Assembly: GCA_016926135.1 (NCBI GenBank)
Contig: JAFGPH010000163.1
Location: 1 to 7,683, forward strand
Source: Deltaproteobacteria bacterium
GTDB taxonomy: Bacteria > Desulfobacterota > DSM-4660 > Desulfatiglandales > HGW-15
Reading direction: 5' to 3'
Length of the DNA stretch: 7,683 bases
The position numbers and the translations under genes are program-made. Of this stretch, positions 1 to 5,968 are shown in pieces. Each line of letters starts with the position of its first letter. The stretch's first letter is position 1. The notes under the pieces are model-generated. The model ran no database searches. It was not told where the DNA came from and saw only the letters and a program-made list of their open reading frames with translations.

Positions 1-1
1 A

Positions 2-301
2 AGTGTTCTTGTGGGTGTCATGGTAGCTGTTGCCCTGCTTCCGCCCGCTGTGACCCTGGGCCTCATGCTGGGACAAGGCCGCTTCGAACTCGCCGCAGGG
101 GCCGCTTTATTGCTGGCGGTCAATGTGGTATGCTTGAACCTGGCAAGCAAGGCTGTTTTTCTCGTCAAGGGCATTCGCCCTCGAACATGGTGGGAGAAAG
201 AAAAGGCCAGACGCGCCATGCGGATATATCTTCTGGTGTGGCTTGCCACACTCGTCATTCTGGTGGCTTTCATTTATGCGCGCCGGGCGCTGGGTGGATA
301 G
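2..301 (+). CDS. DUF389 family membrane protein, C-terminal part (gene enters from the left edge)
   Basis: The reading frame is open from the left edge and ends with TAG at 299-301, so only about the last 99 residues are present. The stretch VAVALLPPAVTLGL followed by a second hydrophobic segment with LLAVNVVCLNLA matches the conserved end of DUF389 (TIGR00341-type 'uncharacterised hydrophobic domain'). There the AVALLPP helix is followed by a short acidic loop and a helix ending in VNxxxxNLA. A basic cytoplasmic linker (RPRTWWEKEKARRAMR) and a last membrane helix (IYLLVWLATLVILVAFIY) close the protein. The GTG at position 11 is internal to the family domain and is not a real start. The molecular function of DUF389 proteins is not established. 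The gene points the same way as the ATPase, 160 bp upstream of it. Family assignment is by remembered motif similarity. Confidence 0.75.
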   Translation, partial: SVLVGVMVAVALLPPAVTLGLMLGQGRFELAAGAALLLAVNVVCLNLASKAVFLVKGIRPRTWWEKEKARRAMRIYLLVWLATLVILVAFIYARRALGG

Positions 302-322
302 GGGGGAAGGGACCGTTCCTCC
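302..322 (+). terminator. weak hairpin directly after the DUF389 stop codon
   Basis: GGGGGAA at 302-308 can pair with TTCCTCC at 316-322 (7 bp including one G-U pair) around a 7-nt loop. It begins at the base after the stop codon, where a terminator would be expected. No T-run follows, so this could be a weak or Rho-assisted end, or chance pairing. Confidence 0.25.
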
Positions 323-347
323 TCCATCACTTCTATGCTGCTATTTC

Positions 348-427
348 GGAAAATACGCGTGACCGTCCGCACTCCACTGGAATACACCTTGAAATGAGCC
401 GCATAAGGACCGGTCGCACTATTTTCC
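348..427. promoter_or_regulatory. nested repeats upstream of the ATPase gene
   Basis: The 160-bp gap before the ATPase contains an 8-bp inverted repeat, GGAAAATA (348-355) and TATTTTCC (420-427). Between and overlapping its arms lies an imperfect 13-bp direct repeat, GACCGTCCGCACT (361-373) and GACCGGTCGCACT (408-420), with 2 mismatches. The two direct copies start 47 bp apart, close to a whole number of helical turns (about 4.5). I found no convincing -35/-10 pair here. The arrangement could be a pair of regulator sites for the ATPase gene, but this is inference. Confidence 0.25.
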
Positions 428-461
428 AAATGCGGAAAAAGCAGAAAGGGAAAAGACGAAT

Positions 462-3218
462 ATGCACAATCATGCTACCGAAGTTCACTGGCACGCGATG
501 GATGCGGAGGATGTGCTCAGGCGACTCGAGGTCGACATGGACGGCCTGAGAGCGTCCCAGGCCGGGCAGCGTCTTAGGGAGACAGGGCCGAACGTGCTGG
601 ATACCGAAGAGTCCACGGGCCCGATGGCCCTTCTTTTCAGGCAGATTCATAATCCCCTGATATATCTTCTTGCAGGCGCCGCGGTGTTGTCCCTTCTGGT
701 CGGTCACCACGTGGATGCGGTGGTGATCACAGGGGTTATTCTCCTCAACAGCCTGCTCGGGTTTGTCCAGGAATGGCGCGCAGAGGGGGCATTGAACGCC
801 CTGCGCGATATGGCGGCGCCTCATGCCCGGGTCATGAGGGAAGGGAACCCTCTGGAGATAGAGGCATCAGATGTGGTCCCCGGGGACGTGCTTCTGCTTG
901 AAACGGGCGACCGTGTGCCTGCCGGCGGCAGGCTTCTTTCCGCTGACGACCTGCAGGTGGATGAATCCGCACTGACGGGGGAATCGGTCCCGGTCGCAAA
1001 AAACATCGAAACCCTTGATGAAGACACGCCCATGGCAGACCGGAGGAACATGGTCTGGATGTCCACCAGTGTGACCGGCGGCAGGGGCCGGGTGGTGGTG
1101 GTCGCCACGGGGATGCAGACCCAGATGGGCCGCATCGCGGCAGAGGTCCGCTCCACCAGCAGGGAAGACACCCCGCTTCAGAAGCGGATGCACAAACTGG
1201 GCATGGTCCTGGGGATCGCAGGCATTGCTCTCGCAGCCGGGGTTTTCGGTCTCGGGATGATTCGCGGCCACGAGATCATCGAAATGCTGATGTTTTCGGT
1301 GGCCGTGGCCGTCTCTGCCATTCCCGAAGGGCTTCCCGCTGTGATCAGTGTGACCCTGGCCCTGGGAGTGCGGCGCATGGCACAGAGAAACGCCATCATC
1401 CGGCGCATGCCTGCGGTGGAGACCCTCGGGTCCACCACGGTGATCTGTTCGGACAAGACCGGCACCATCACCAAGAACCAGATGACCGTGCGCGGAATCT
1501 GGGCGGGGGGCAGGATCTATGAGGCAGGCGGCGAAGGGTACCGGCCTGAGGGGAAAATAAAGGCGGAGGATGGTGAAACTGCAGAAAAACTCCCCGGGCC
1601 ACTGGAGATGCTGCTGAGGATCGGTGCCCTGTGCAACAACGCCAGGCTCAAGGGAAAAGGGGGGGAATGGGCCGTTGAGGGGAATCCCAGCGAAGGGGCA
1701 CTGCTCGTGGTCGCGGCAAAGGCGGGCATGGACAGGGATTCCGTCCGGGAGCAAGCGAATCGGCTCGCGGAAATCCCTTTCTCCAGCGACACCAAGTACA
1801 TGGCCACCCTGCATCGGGAAGGGGACGGCGCCGGACATGTCGCCTATGTCAAGGGGGCGCCCGAGCGGATCATGGGGTTCTGCTCTCATATACTCAAGGA
1901 CGGCGATGTTGTGGTACTGGACGAGGCCCTTCGCAAGGAGATCGCCGGCATGAGCGAACGGTTTGGTTCCCAGGCGCTTCGTGTTATGGCCGGGGCCTAT
2001 CGGGAAATGCCCGGAGACAGGGAAACGCTTGAGAGGGCCGACGTGGAAGGCGGCCTGACCTTTGCCGGCCTTTGGGGCATGATCGATCCGCCACGGGAGG
2101 AGAGCATCGAGGCGGTGAAGGCTGCCCGGTCCGCGGGGATCCATCCGGTGATGATCACCGGCGATCACGCGGTGACCGCGTTGGCCATAGCGAGGGCCGT
2201 AGGGATAGCAGCGGACGGCAAGGCCGTCACCGGCCCCGAAATAGACGGAATGGAAAGGCCCGACCTTGCCATGGCTGCCCTCGAGAACGGTGTATTTGCC
2301 CGCGTCACCCCCGCACACAAGCTCAAAATCCTGGAGGCCCTCAAGGCAGAGGGACATGTGGTGGCAATGACCGGGGACGGGGTGAACGACGCACCGGCGC
2401 TCAAGGGCGCGGATATCGGCGTGGCCATGGGCCGGGCCGGCACCGAGGTTGCCAAGGAGGCGGCGGACATGGTGCTAACCGACGACAATTTCGCCACCAT
2501 CGTCCATGCGGTGGAGGAAGGCCGGGTCATTTACAACAACCTGCGCAGGGTCGTATTCTTCCTGCTCTCGACCAATCTCGGTGAAATCCTGACCCTCGTC
2601 GCGGCCCTCCTCATCGGTCTGGACCTGCCCCTGACCGCGGTGATGGTCCTCTGGGTCAACCTGGTGACGGACGGCGCCTGCACCATACCCCTCGGTGTGG
2701 AGCCGGGACATCCGGATGTGCTCAAGCACCCCCCGAGGGACCCCAAAGAATTCATAATAGACCGTGGTGTTGCGCTGCGCATGGCGCTGCTCACACCCAT
2801 CATGGCCGCAGGCACCATAGGCCTGTTCCGGTATTCCCTGCAAGGCGGCGGCCTGGATTACGCCCGGACCATTGCCTTTGCCACGCTGGCGGCTTTTCAA
2901 TGGTTCCAGGCCTTTAACGCGCGATCCTCGAGCCAGTCGGTATTCTCCATCGGTCCGTTCGGCAACCGATGGATCCTGGTGGGCGCCGGGATCGCGATCA
3001 TTCTGCAAATCCTGGCCGTGCAAACGCCTATCGGGCACCTGCTGTTCGGGGCCGTCGCGCTCTCCGGAGCGGACTGGCTTCGGATCGCCCTTGTCTCGAG
3101 CTCCATCTGGATCGCCGACGAGATCATGAAATTGATCGACGTTTACGGATGGCTTGAGAAAAAACCTTCCGTTTCCTCTGTAAAAAGTGCGGTTTCCAGG
3201 CAAGAAAGGCGGCCATGA
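462..3218 (+). CDS. P2A-type (SERCA-like) cation-transporting P-type ATPase
   Basis: This 918-residue, full-length pump hydrolyses ATP through an aspartyl-phosphate to move cations across the cytoplasmic membrane; Ca2+ is the most likely substrate by family. The order is: N-terminal cation-ATPase domain (about 6-60); M1-M2 (about 64-103); actuator domain with TGES at 172-175; M3; M4 with PEGLP at 288-292; DKTGT with phosphorylated Asp331; nucleotide-binding KGAPE at 464-468; TGDGVND at 637-643; then M5-M10. Counterparts of SERCA Ca2+ ligands are visible: Glu289 (M4), Asn705 and Glu708 (M5), Asn733, Thr736 and Asp737 (M6). The M8 glutamate (SERCA Glu908) aligns with Gln813, as in many bacterial relatives, so site I may be altered. 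The ATG at 462 is preceded by AAAGGG at 445-450 and gives the typical EVHWHAM-type N-terminus. The Usp gene follows 90 bp downstream and may be co-transcribed. A Na+ or other cation specificity cannot be excluded. Confidence 0.95.
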   Translation: MHNHATEVHWHAMDAEDVLRRLEVDMDGLRASQAGQRLRETGPNVLDTEESTGPMALLFRQIHNPLIYLLAGAAVLSLLVGHHVDAVVITGVILLNSLLGFVQEWRAEGALNALRDMAAPHARVMREGNPLEIEASDVVPGDVLLLETGDRVPAGGRLLSADDLQVDESALTGESVPVAKNIETLDEDTPMADRRNMVWMSTSVTGGRGRVVVVATGMQTQMGRIAAEVRSTSREDTPLQKRMHKLGMVLGIAGIALAAGVFGLGMIRGHEIIEMLMFSVAVAVSAIPEGLPAVISVTLALGVRRMAQRNAIIRRMPAVETLGSTTVICSDKTGTITKNQMTVRGIWAGGRIYEAGGEGYRPEGKIKAEDGETAEKLPGPLEMLLRIGALCNNARLKGKGGEWAVEGNPSEGALLVVAAKAGMDRDSVREQANRLAEIPFSSDTKYMATLHREGDGAGHVAYVKGAPERIMGFCSHILKDGDVVVLDEALRKEIAGMSERFGSQALRVMAGAYREMPGDRETLERADVEGGLTFAGLWGMIDPPREESIEAVKAARSAGIHPVMITGDHAVTALAIARAVGIAADGKAVTGPEIDGMERPDLAMAALENGVFARVTPAHKLKILEALKAEGHVVAMTGDGVNDAPALKGADIGVAMGRAGTEVAKEAADMVLTDDNFATIVHAVEEGRVIYNNLRRVVFFLLSTNLGEILTLVAALLIGLDLPLTAVMVLWVNLVTDGACTIPLGVEPGHPDVLKHPPRDPKEFIIDRGVALRMALLTPIMAAGTIGLFRYSLQGGGLDYARTIAFATLAAFQWFQAFNARSSSQSVFSIGPFGNRWILVGAGIAIILQILAVQTPIGHLLFGAVALSGADWLRIALVSSSIWIADEIMKLIDVYGWLEKKPSVSSVKSAVSRQERRP

Positions 3219-3256
3219 CGAGGAAACCTGTCGAATCGGAGGCCCGTAAACCAGTG

Positions 3257-3265
3257 TGTTAGAAT
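3257..3265 (+). promoter_or_regulatory. possible extended -10 promoter for the usp gene
   Basis: TGTTAGAAT fits an extended -10 element (TGn followed by TAGAAT, 5 of 6 to the consensus), 44 bp before the usp start codon. There is no recognisable -35 box at the matching distance, which extended -10 promoters can lack. It would allow usp to be expressed apart from the upstream ATPase gene. Confidence 0.3.
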
Positions 3266-3269
3266 ACCC

Positions 3270-3293
3270 TGTCTGAAATCTCATCCACAGACA
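3270..3293. promoter_or_regulatory. inverted repeat just upstream of the usp ribosome binding site
   Basis: TGTCTG (3270-3275) and CAGACA (3288-3293) form a perfect 6-bp inverted repeat with a 12-nt spacer. It ends 2 bp before the AAAGGAG ribosome binding site (3296-3302) of the usp gene. It could be an operator half-site pair or a leader hairpin. The arms are short enough that chance is possible. Confidence 0.25.
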
Positions 3294-3308
3294 AGAAAGG
3301 AGTGTCAT

Positions 3309-3782
3309 ATGCTTCCCATCAAGAATATTCTTTGCCCCACCGATTTAAGCGATCCGTCTTTTGAGGCATTGGAGGCGGCCTGCGAGCTCGCCCTTCACTT
3401 TTCCTCCATGCTCATCGTCATTCACGTTGTTCCGCCGATCCCCCCCGTCACTGCTGATCCCATGAGCCCCGGGACCTTCAACGTGCCGCCGTATCAGCAG
3501 CAAATGGAGTTATCCGAATCCGCAAAAAAGGTCATCGAAGAACGGATACAGCAGAGGGTCCCTGAAAAGGTTCCGGTCCACATCATGGTGGTCATGGGCG
3601 ACCCTGCCGATCAGATCGTGACGACCGCCGAGGATGAAAAGGCGGACCTCATCGTCATCGCCACCCGCGGGCAGACCGGTTTGAAACGCCTTGTCTTTGG
3701 CTCGGTCGCCGAAAAGGTGGTCCGGCTCGCTGCGCAGCCCGTTCTCACCATTCGGGGACCTCGCACGGATGATCGAGAATAA
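3309..3782 (+). CDS. UspA-type universal stress protein
   Basis: A single-domain Usp of 157 residues, the usual length for a stand-alone member. It starts with the beta1 segment ILCPTDLSD, whose Asp12 corresponds to the adenine-contacting Asp of ATP-binding Usps. The C-terminal nucleotide loop reads ATRG at 118-121, nine residues, then GS at 131-132. This is the G-2x-G-9x-G(S/T) motif with Ala in place of the first Gly, a common variant that usually still fits an ATP-binding type. A Met/Pro-rich insertion (about residues 41-60) separates beta2 from the long central helix. Such proteins are soluble, dimeric and induced under starvation, hypoxia or respiratory block. A strong AAAGGAG (3296-3302) lies 6 nt before the ATG. 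The gene follows the ATPase in the same direction and converges with the baeRF-type gene. The exact ligand is unknown. Confidence 0.93.
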   Translation: MLPIKNILCPTDLSDPSFEALEAACELALHFSSMLIVIHVVPPIPPVTADPMSPGTFNVPPYQQQMELSESAKKVIEERIQQRVPEKVPVHIMVVMGDPADQIVTTAEDEKADLIVIATRGQTGLKRLVFGSVAEKVVRLAAQPVLTIRGPRTDDRE

Positions 3783-3804
3783 GGGCCTGTTTCCCCGCAG
3801 GCCC
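3783..3804. terminator. hairpin between convergent genes, likely bidirectional terminator
   Basis: GGGCCTG (3783-3789) and CAGGCCC (3798-3804) make a perfect 7-bp GC-rich stem with an 8-nt loop, starting right after the usp stop codon. Only 27 bp separate the two convergent stop codons. Read leftward, the stem is followed by TTATTCT, so it fits an intrinsic terminator best for the leftward gene. Read rightward there is no T-run. Confidence 0.5.
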
Positions 3805-3809
3805 GTATC

Positions 3810-4961
3810 TCAGTAGCGGAATACCGCCGCAAGGGGGGCATGACCGGGCACCTTTTCCCGGTCGACCGCATACACGGTCCCCCCGTTCAGGATGGTGGTG
3901 ATAGCCGCCAGGTCGAGAAGATCCTCATCGCCCGGTTCGGCCTCCCGGTGCACATGAACCTCATGGGCGCCGGGATCAAAATCGCCCCAGACCTGAACAC
4001 CGACCGCAACGAACAAAACATCCACCCTCCCTTGATGGGCGGATGAAACAGCCTCCCTTATACCGGTTGTGGTCAGCCCGGTGCCGGACGACCGGCGGTA
4101 CTGATCGGCAGCCTTTTCGCGCGCCTTTTCAAATAGGGGCTCCACGATGGACCACGCCTGGCCGTGCAGTTCCTCGGGCTTGAGCCCCTCGGGGTTGCCC
4201 GGTATTCCCTGTTCGGCAAGGTGCGGATAGGCGCTTGCCTCCCTGTAAATCGGCAGGAGATACTCGACACCCGCCAGCACGACGGGCGATCGGGCGCCGG
4301 TGATCATATTGGGCAATTCTTTGTCGATCATGCGGAACCGGCGCAAAATGTCGCCTTTGGCTTCATCCCCGGGGTCATGACCGTGAAACATGGCCGCCCG
4401 GCCATCTTTTCCCGCCGGGGCACGGGTATGAAACTGCAGTTGCCTTTCCGGAGGCTCGGACGGAAACGCCTCCTCCAGTCGCCGGAGCAGGTCCCCCGTG
4501 TCGATTTCATCCACCGTATGCCGTGTGCCTTCCAGCAATCTGATCCTGTTCCGGCTGAGGGCCAAGATATAGAAATGGGCGTCGCTGGTCAGAATCGGAA
4601 GGAGCGGCTTGACATGAAAGCGGTTGGCAATAACCACCAGCTCTTCAAAGGGAAGGGGAAGGCGAAAAGAGTGAAACGCCTCTTTTGAAAAGAACAGCGC
4701 CAGGCCGTCGCTCTGGTGCTGCCAGAAAGCCCGGTCATGCAAAAGACGACCGGGCCCTTTGAGCATCTCCTGCACCTCAGGGGGGCGCAAGCCCTTCTCA
4801 GCCAGACGTTCATCCACCGACCGAAGCAGATTCTTCAGGCGAATCGGGTCCTGCCTGGTCTGCCTGCCTGCCCGGTGGGTGGGCATGAACAGCGAAACAC
4901 ACCAGTCGGGATATCTCGATAGAAAGGTTCCCTTCAATTCTTCCATGCTGATCGCGTCCAT
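3810..4961 (-). CDS. eRF1-like protein of the bacterial baeRF group (family 3/7 type)
   Basis: A soluble protein of 383 residues. The N-terminal CVSLFMPTHRAGR (about 19-33), with PIRLKNLL just after it, and a middle block with the FRLPLPFEELVVIANRFH stretch are hallmarks I associate with the bacterial archaeo-eukaryotic release factor (baeRF) families 3/7. So are HQGRVDVLFV (about 309-318), DEDLLDLAA (about 345-353) and a C-terminus ending in AAVFRY. By family they are predicted peptidyl-tRNA hydrolase or ribosome-rescue factors with an eRF1/Vms1-like fold; few have been tested. The loop FHGHDPG (192-198) sits where the GxQ-type catalytic loop is expected, but shows His rather than Gln. I chose the ATG at 4961 because AAAGGAG (4970-4976) lies 8 nt upstream. 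The in-frame ATG at 4979 overlaps that ribosome binding site and is unlikely. The gene converges with usp. The subfamily number is uncertain; the broad family is fairly sure. Confidence 0.78.
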   Translation of the reverse strand: MDAISMEELKGTFLSRYPDWCVSLFMPTHRAGRQTRQDPIRLKNLLRSVDERLAEKGLRPPEVQEMLKGPGRLLHDRAFWQHQSDGLALFFSKEAFHSFRLPLPFEELVVIANRFHVKPLLPILTSDAHFYILALSRNRIRLLEGTRHTVDEIDTGDLLRRLEEAFPSEPPERQLQFHTRAPAGKDGRAAMFHGHDPGDEAKGDILRRFRMIDKELPNMITGARSPVVLAGVEYLLPIYREASAYPHLAEQGIPGNPEGLKPEELHGQAWSIVEPLFEKAREKAADQYRRSSGTGLTTTGIREAVSSAHQGRVDVLFVAVGVQVWGDFDPGAHEVHVHREAEPGDEDLLDLAAITTILNGGTVYAVDREKVPGHAPLAAVFRY

Positions 4962-4969
4962 ATTTTCTT

Positions 4970-4976
4970 CTCCTTT
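4970..4976 (-). promoter_or_regulatory. ribosome binding site deciding the baeRF-type gene start
   Basis: On the minus strand AAAGGAG lies 8 nt before the ATG at 4961. An earlier in-frame ATG (4979) would use these bases as its own codons 2-4 (Lys-Gly-Glu), so the shorter protein is preferred. Confidence 0.7.
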
Positions 4977-5094
4977 CATTCCCCTTTATGCCGGATATTG
5001 ATGGCACACCATAAAATATCTTTGAAGCATGGGATCCCGTGTCATCGTCTCAAAAACCGCCTGTACACAACCCCGGGCGTTCCCCGTGACACCA

Positions 5095-5235
5095 TCACGA
5101 TGAATCGCTTCCTGCGTTTCCGAGATTGCGGACCAGTTCGGCCCCTATCAGGAAGATGCCGGATGAAAAAAAGAGCCACATGAGAAAGGTGACGATCGCA
5201 GTCAGAGAGCCGTGGATGGCCCCAAGCCGGGAGAT
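5095..5235 (-). pseudogene. remnant of a YihY/BrkB-type membrane protein (C-terminal end only)
   Basis: The minus strand encodes about 46 residues ending at TGA (5095-5097). They include GAIHGSLTAI, then FLMWLFFSSGIFLIGAEL and VRNLG. This aligns by eye with the end of YihY (formerly called RNase BN, now UPF0761/BrkB family), where E. coli YihY reads IYGVLAVIPILFVWVYW and then LLGAEITVTLGEY. The frame stays open up to 5301, but residues above 5235 are basic and do not look like the family's preceding membrane helix. There is no start codon or ribosome binding site. I read it as a gene that lost its 5' three quarters or more. The break lies next to the AT-rich coiled-coil gene, and the debris is downstream of it in the same direction. 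Function is presumably lost. Confidence 0.65.
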
Positions 5236-5309
5236 TTTTATCTTGCTATGGAGCCTTCTGCCCTTTTTTCCGGCCTTGTACGGAGGAAGACATGGGTACG
5301 ATTAAGCCC

Positions 5310-5609
5310 CTAATTAAACTTCGAAGCCGCCCAATCAAGCGCCTTTTCAACAGATTCAGCAAGGGCGTCATAAATATTTGCGGCGGGTGAATAAATGAGA
5401 TCCCAATCCTCTTCACCGGTTTGCCGCATCTGATCGAGATTCTCCCTGGCCGATCTTTCCTTCATGGACAAATCATCAATCAGTTTGCAGCACTCGGCCC
5501 GGATTGCGGTTTCTGATCTATTGGCTTTTTCTTTCAGCCTCTTAATACAAATCTCACACTCCTCCAATTTTGCCTGCATTCTCTGTTCGAAATCCTGCTT
5601 CATGCTCAT
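5310..5609 (-). CDS. small coiled-coil protein, resembles sll1863-type stress response proteins
   Basis: 99 residues, no signal peptide or membrane segment. Residues about 4-66 are highly charged with heptad-like spacing of Leu, Ile and Met, indicating a long coiled coil. A short tail (about 67-99) has DALAESVEKALDWAASKF, an amphipathic helix. The layout of Lys/Glu-rich coiled coil, an acidic Trp-containing turn (GEEDWDL) and an Ala-rich helix ending in SKF/SRF matches small proteins annotated as sll1863-family stress response proteins. Four cysteines are odd for such a protein: C18 and C21 (a CxxC) and the pair C40-C41. The ATG at 5609 has AGGAGG (5618-5623) 8 nt upstream; the second ATG (5603) is too far from it. 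The gene and its upstream region are visibly AT-richer than the neighbours, suggesting separate origin. It is divergent from the S2P gene. The biochemical function is not known. Confidence 0.7.
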   Translation of the reverse strand: MSMKQDFEQRMQAKLEECEICIKRLKEKANRSETAIRAECCKLIDDLSMKERSARENLDQMRQTGEEDWDLIYSPAANIYDALAESVEKALDWAASKFN

Positions 5610-5839
5610 TATCAGCCCCTCCTATTGAAATGTTTTAAATTCAAACGTCTAATTATTTAAAAAATCAATCTTGTGCATTTTCATACCGATTCTTGAGACA
5701 ATGGCTCACGAATGTGTCATTTCGGTTTAAATATGGTACACATTGCCTCCGGTATGCCAAGAGTCAATCGTCTGTCTGACTTGAACGGCAACAGAAAAAT
5801 TTATGGCTTTTTGTCGTAATCATAAGAAATAAACGCATC

Positions 5840-5880
5840 TTGAATGCGGCTTGCCTTTGTATTATCATAATATCTAAAAT
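5840..5880 (+). promoter_or_regulatory. candidate sigma70 promoter(s) for the S2P gene
   Basis: TTGAAT (5840-5845), a 17-bp spacer and TATCAT (5863-5868) match the sigma70 -35 and -10 consensus at 4 of 6 and 5 of 6. A second overlapping pair is TTGCCT (5851-5856), 18 bp, TAAAAT (5875-5880). Either would give a leader of roughly 80-95 nt before the ATG at 5969. Confidence 0.5.
5860..5872. promoter_or_regulatory. perfect palindrome over the -10 region, possible operator
   Basis: TATTATCATAATA is a perfect 6-bp inverted repeat around a single central C. It covers the -10 box of the first promoter candidate and lies between the -35 and -10 boxes of the second. That is where a repressor would act. 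AT-rich palindromes arise easily by chance, so this is only suggestive. Confidence 0.35.
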
Positions 5881-5954
5881 GGGAGCCGGAATCAATTCCC
5901 CACGTCGCGGGAGGGGACTCCAGCCCTTTTTAAATGCATTCATCAGCCATGTGT

Positions 5955-5960
5955 GAGGGG
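5955..5960 (+). promoter_or_regulatory. ribosome binding site deciding the S2P start
   Basis: GAGGGG ends 8 nt before the ATG at 5969. A GTG at 5960 in the same frame overlaps this site and would add only Met-Thr-Gly, so ATG 5969 is preferred. Confidence 0.65.
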
Positions 5961-5968
5961 TGACCGGT

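Larger units (their letters stand above)
5610..5968. other. divergent AT-rich intergenic region
   Basis: Nearly 360 bp without a gene separate the leftward coiled-coil gene from the rightward S2P gene. I see no tRNA, CRISPR or convincing small ORF. It holds a 7-bp inverted repeat AATGTGT (5711-5717) and ACACATT (5738-5744) with a 20-nt spacer, the S2P promoter candidates and the palindrome listed separately. It also holds a GC-rich leader (about 5890-5930) with small hairpins such as GGAG/CTCC followed by a T5 run. The base composition is distinctly lower in GC than the flanking genes. I could not find a good sigma70 promoter for the leftward gene. Confidence 0.6.

Noticed and set aside
130..549. 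A 139-codon plus-strand ORF running from the DUF389 gene into the ATPase gene
   Set aside because: It overlaps the DUF389 coding end and the ATPase start in another frame. The translation is low in structure and has no ribosome binding site support.
867..2357. A 496-codon open frame on the minus strand
   Set aside because: It lies entirely antisense to the P-type ATPase, whose motifs prove the plus-strand frame. The translation is rich in Gly, His, Pro and Arg with no recognisable domain, a usual shadow in GC-rich DNA.
2475..3308. A 277-codon minus-strand open frame covering the ATPase C-terminus and the gap to usp
   Set aside because: It is antisense to the conserved M5-M10 region and low in hydrophobic and family-like content. 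Its start overlaps the usp ribosome binding site region.
4164..4688. A 174-codon plus-strand open frame inside the baeRF-type gene
   Set aside because: It is opposite a well-matched family protein on the minus strand, with no ribosome binding site and no recognisable domain.
5216..5305. A short hydrophobic plus-strand ORF (29 residues, MAPSREIFILLWSLLPFFPA...)
   Set aside because: It looks like a possible small membrane protein, but it has no ribosome binding site. Its first part is antisense to the YihY remnant, which has a clearer family match.
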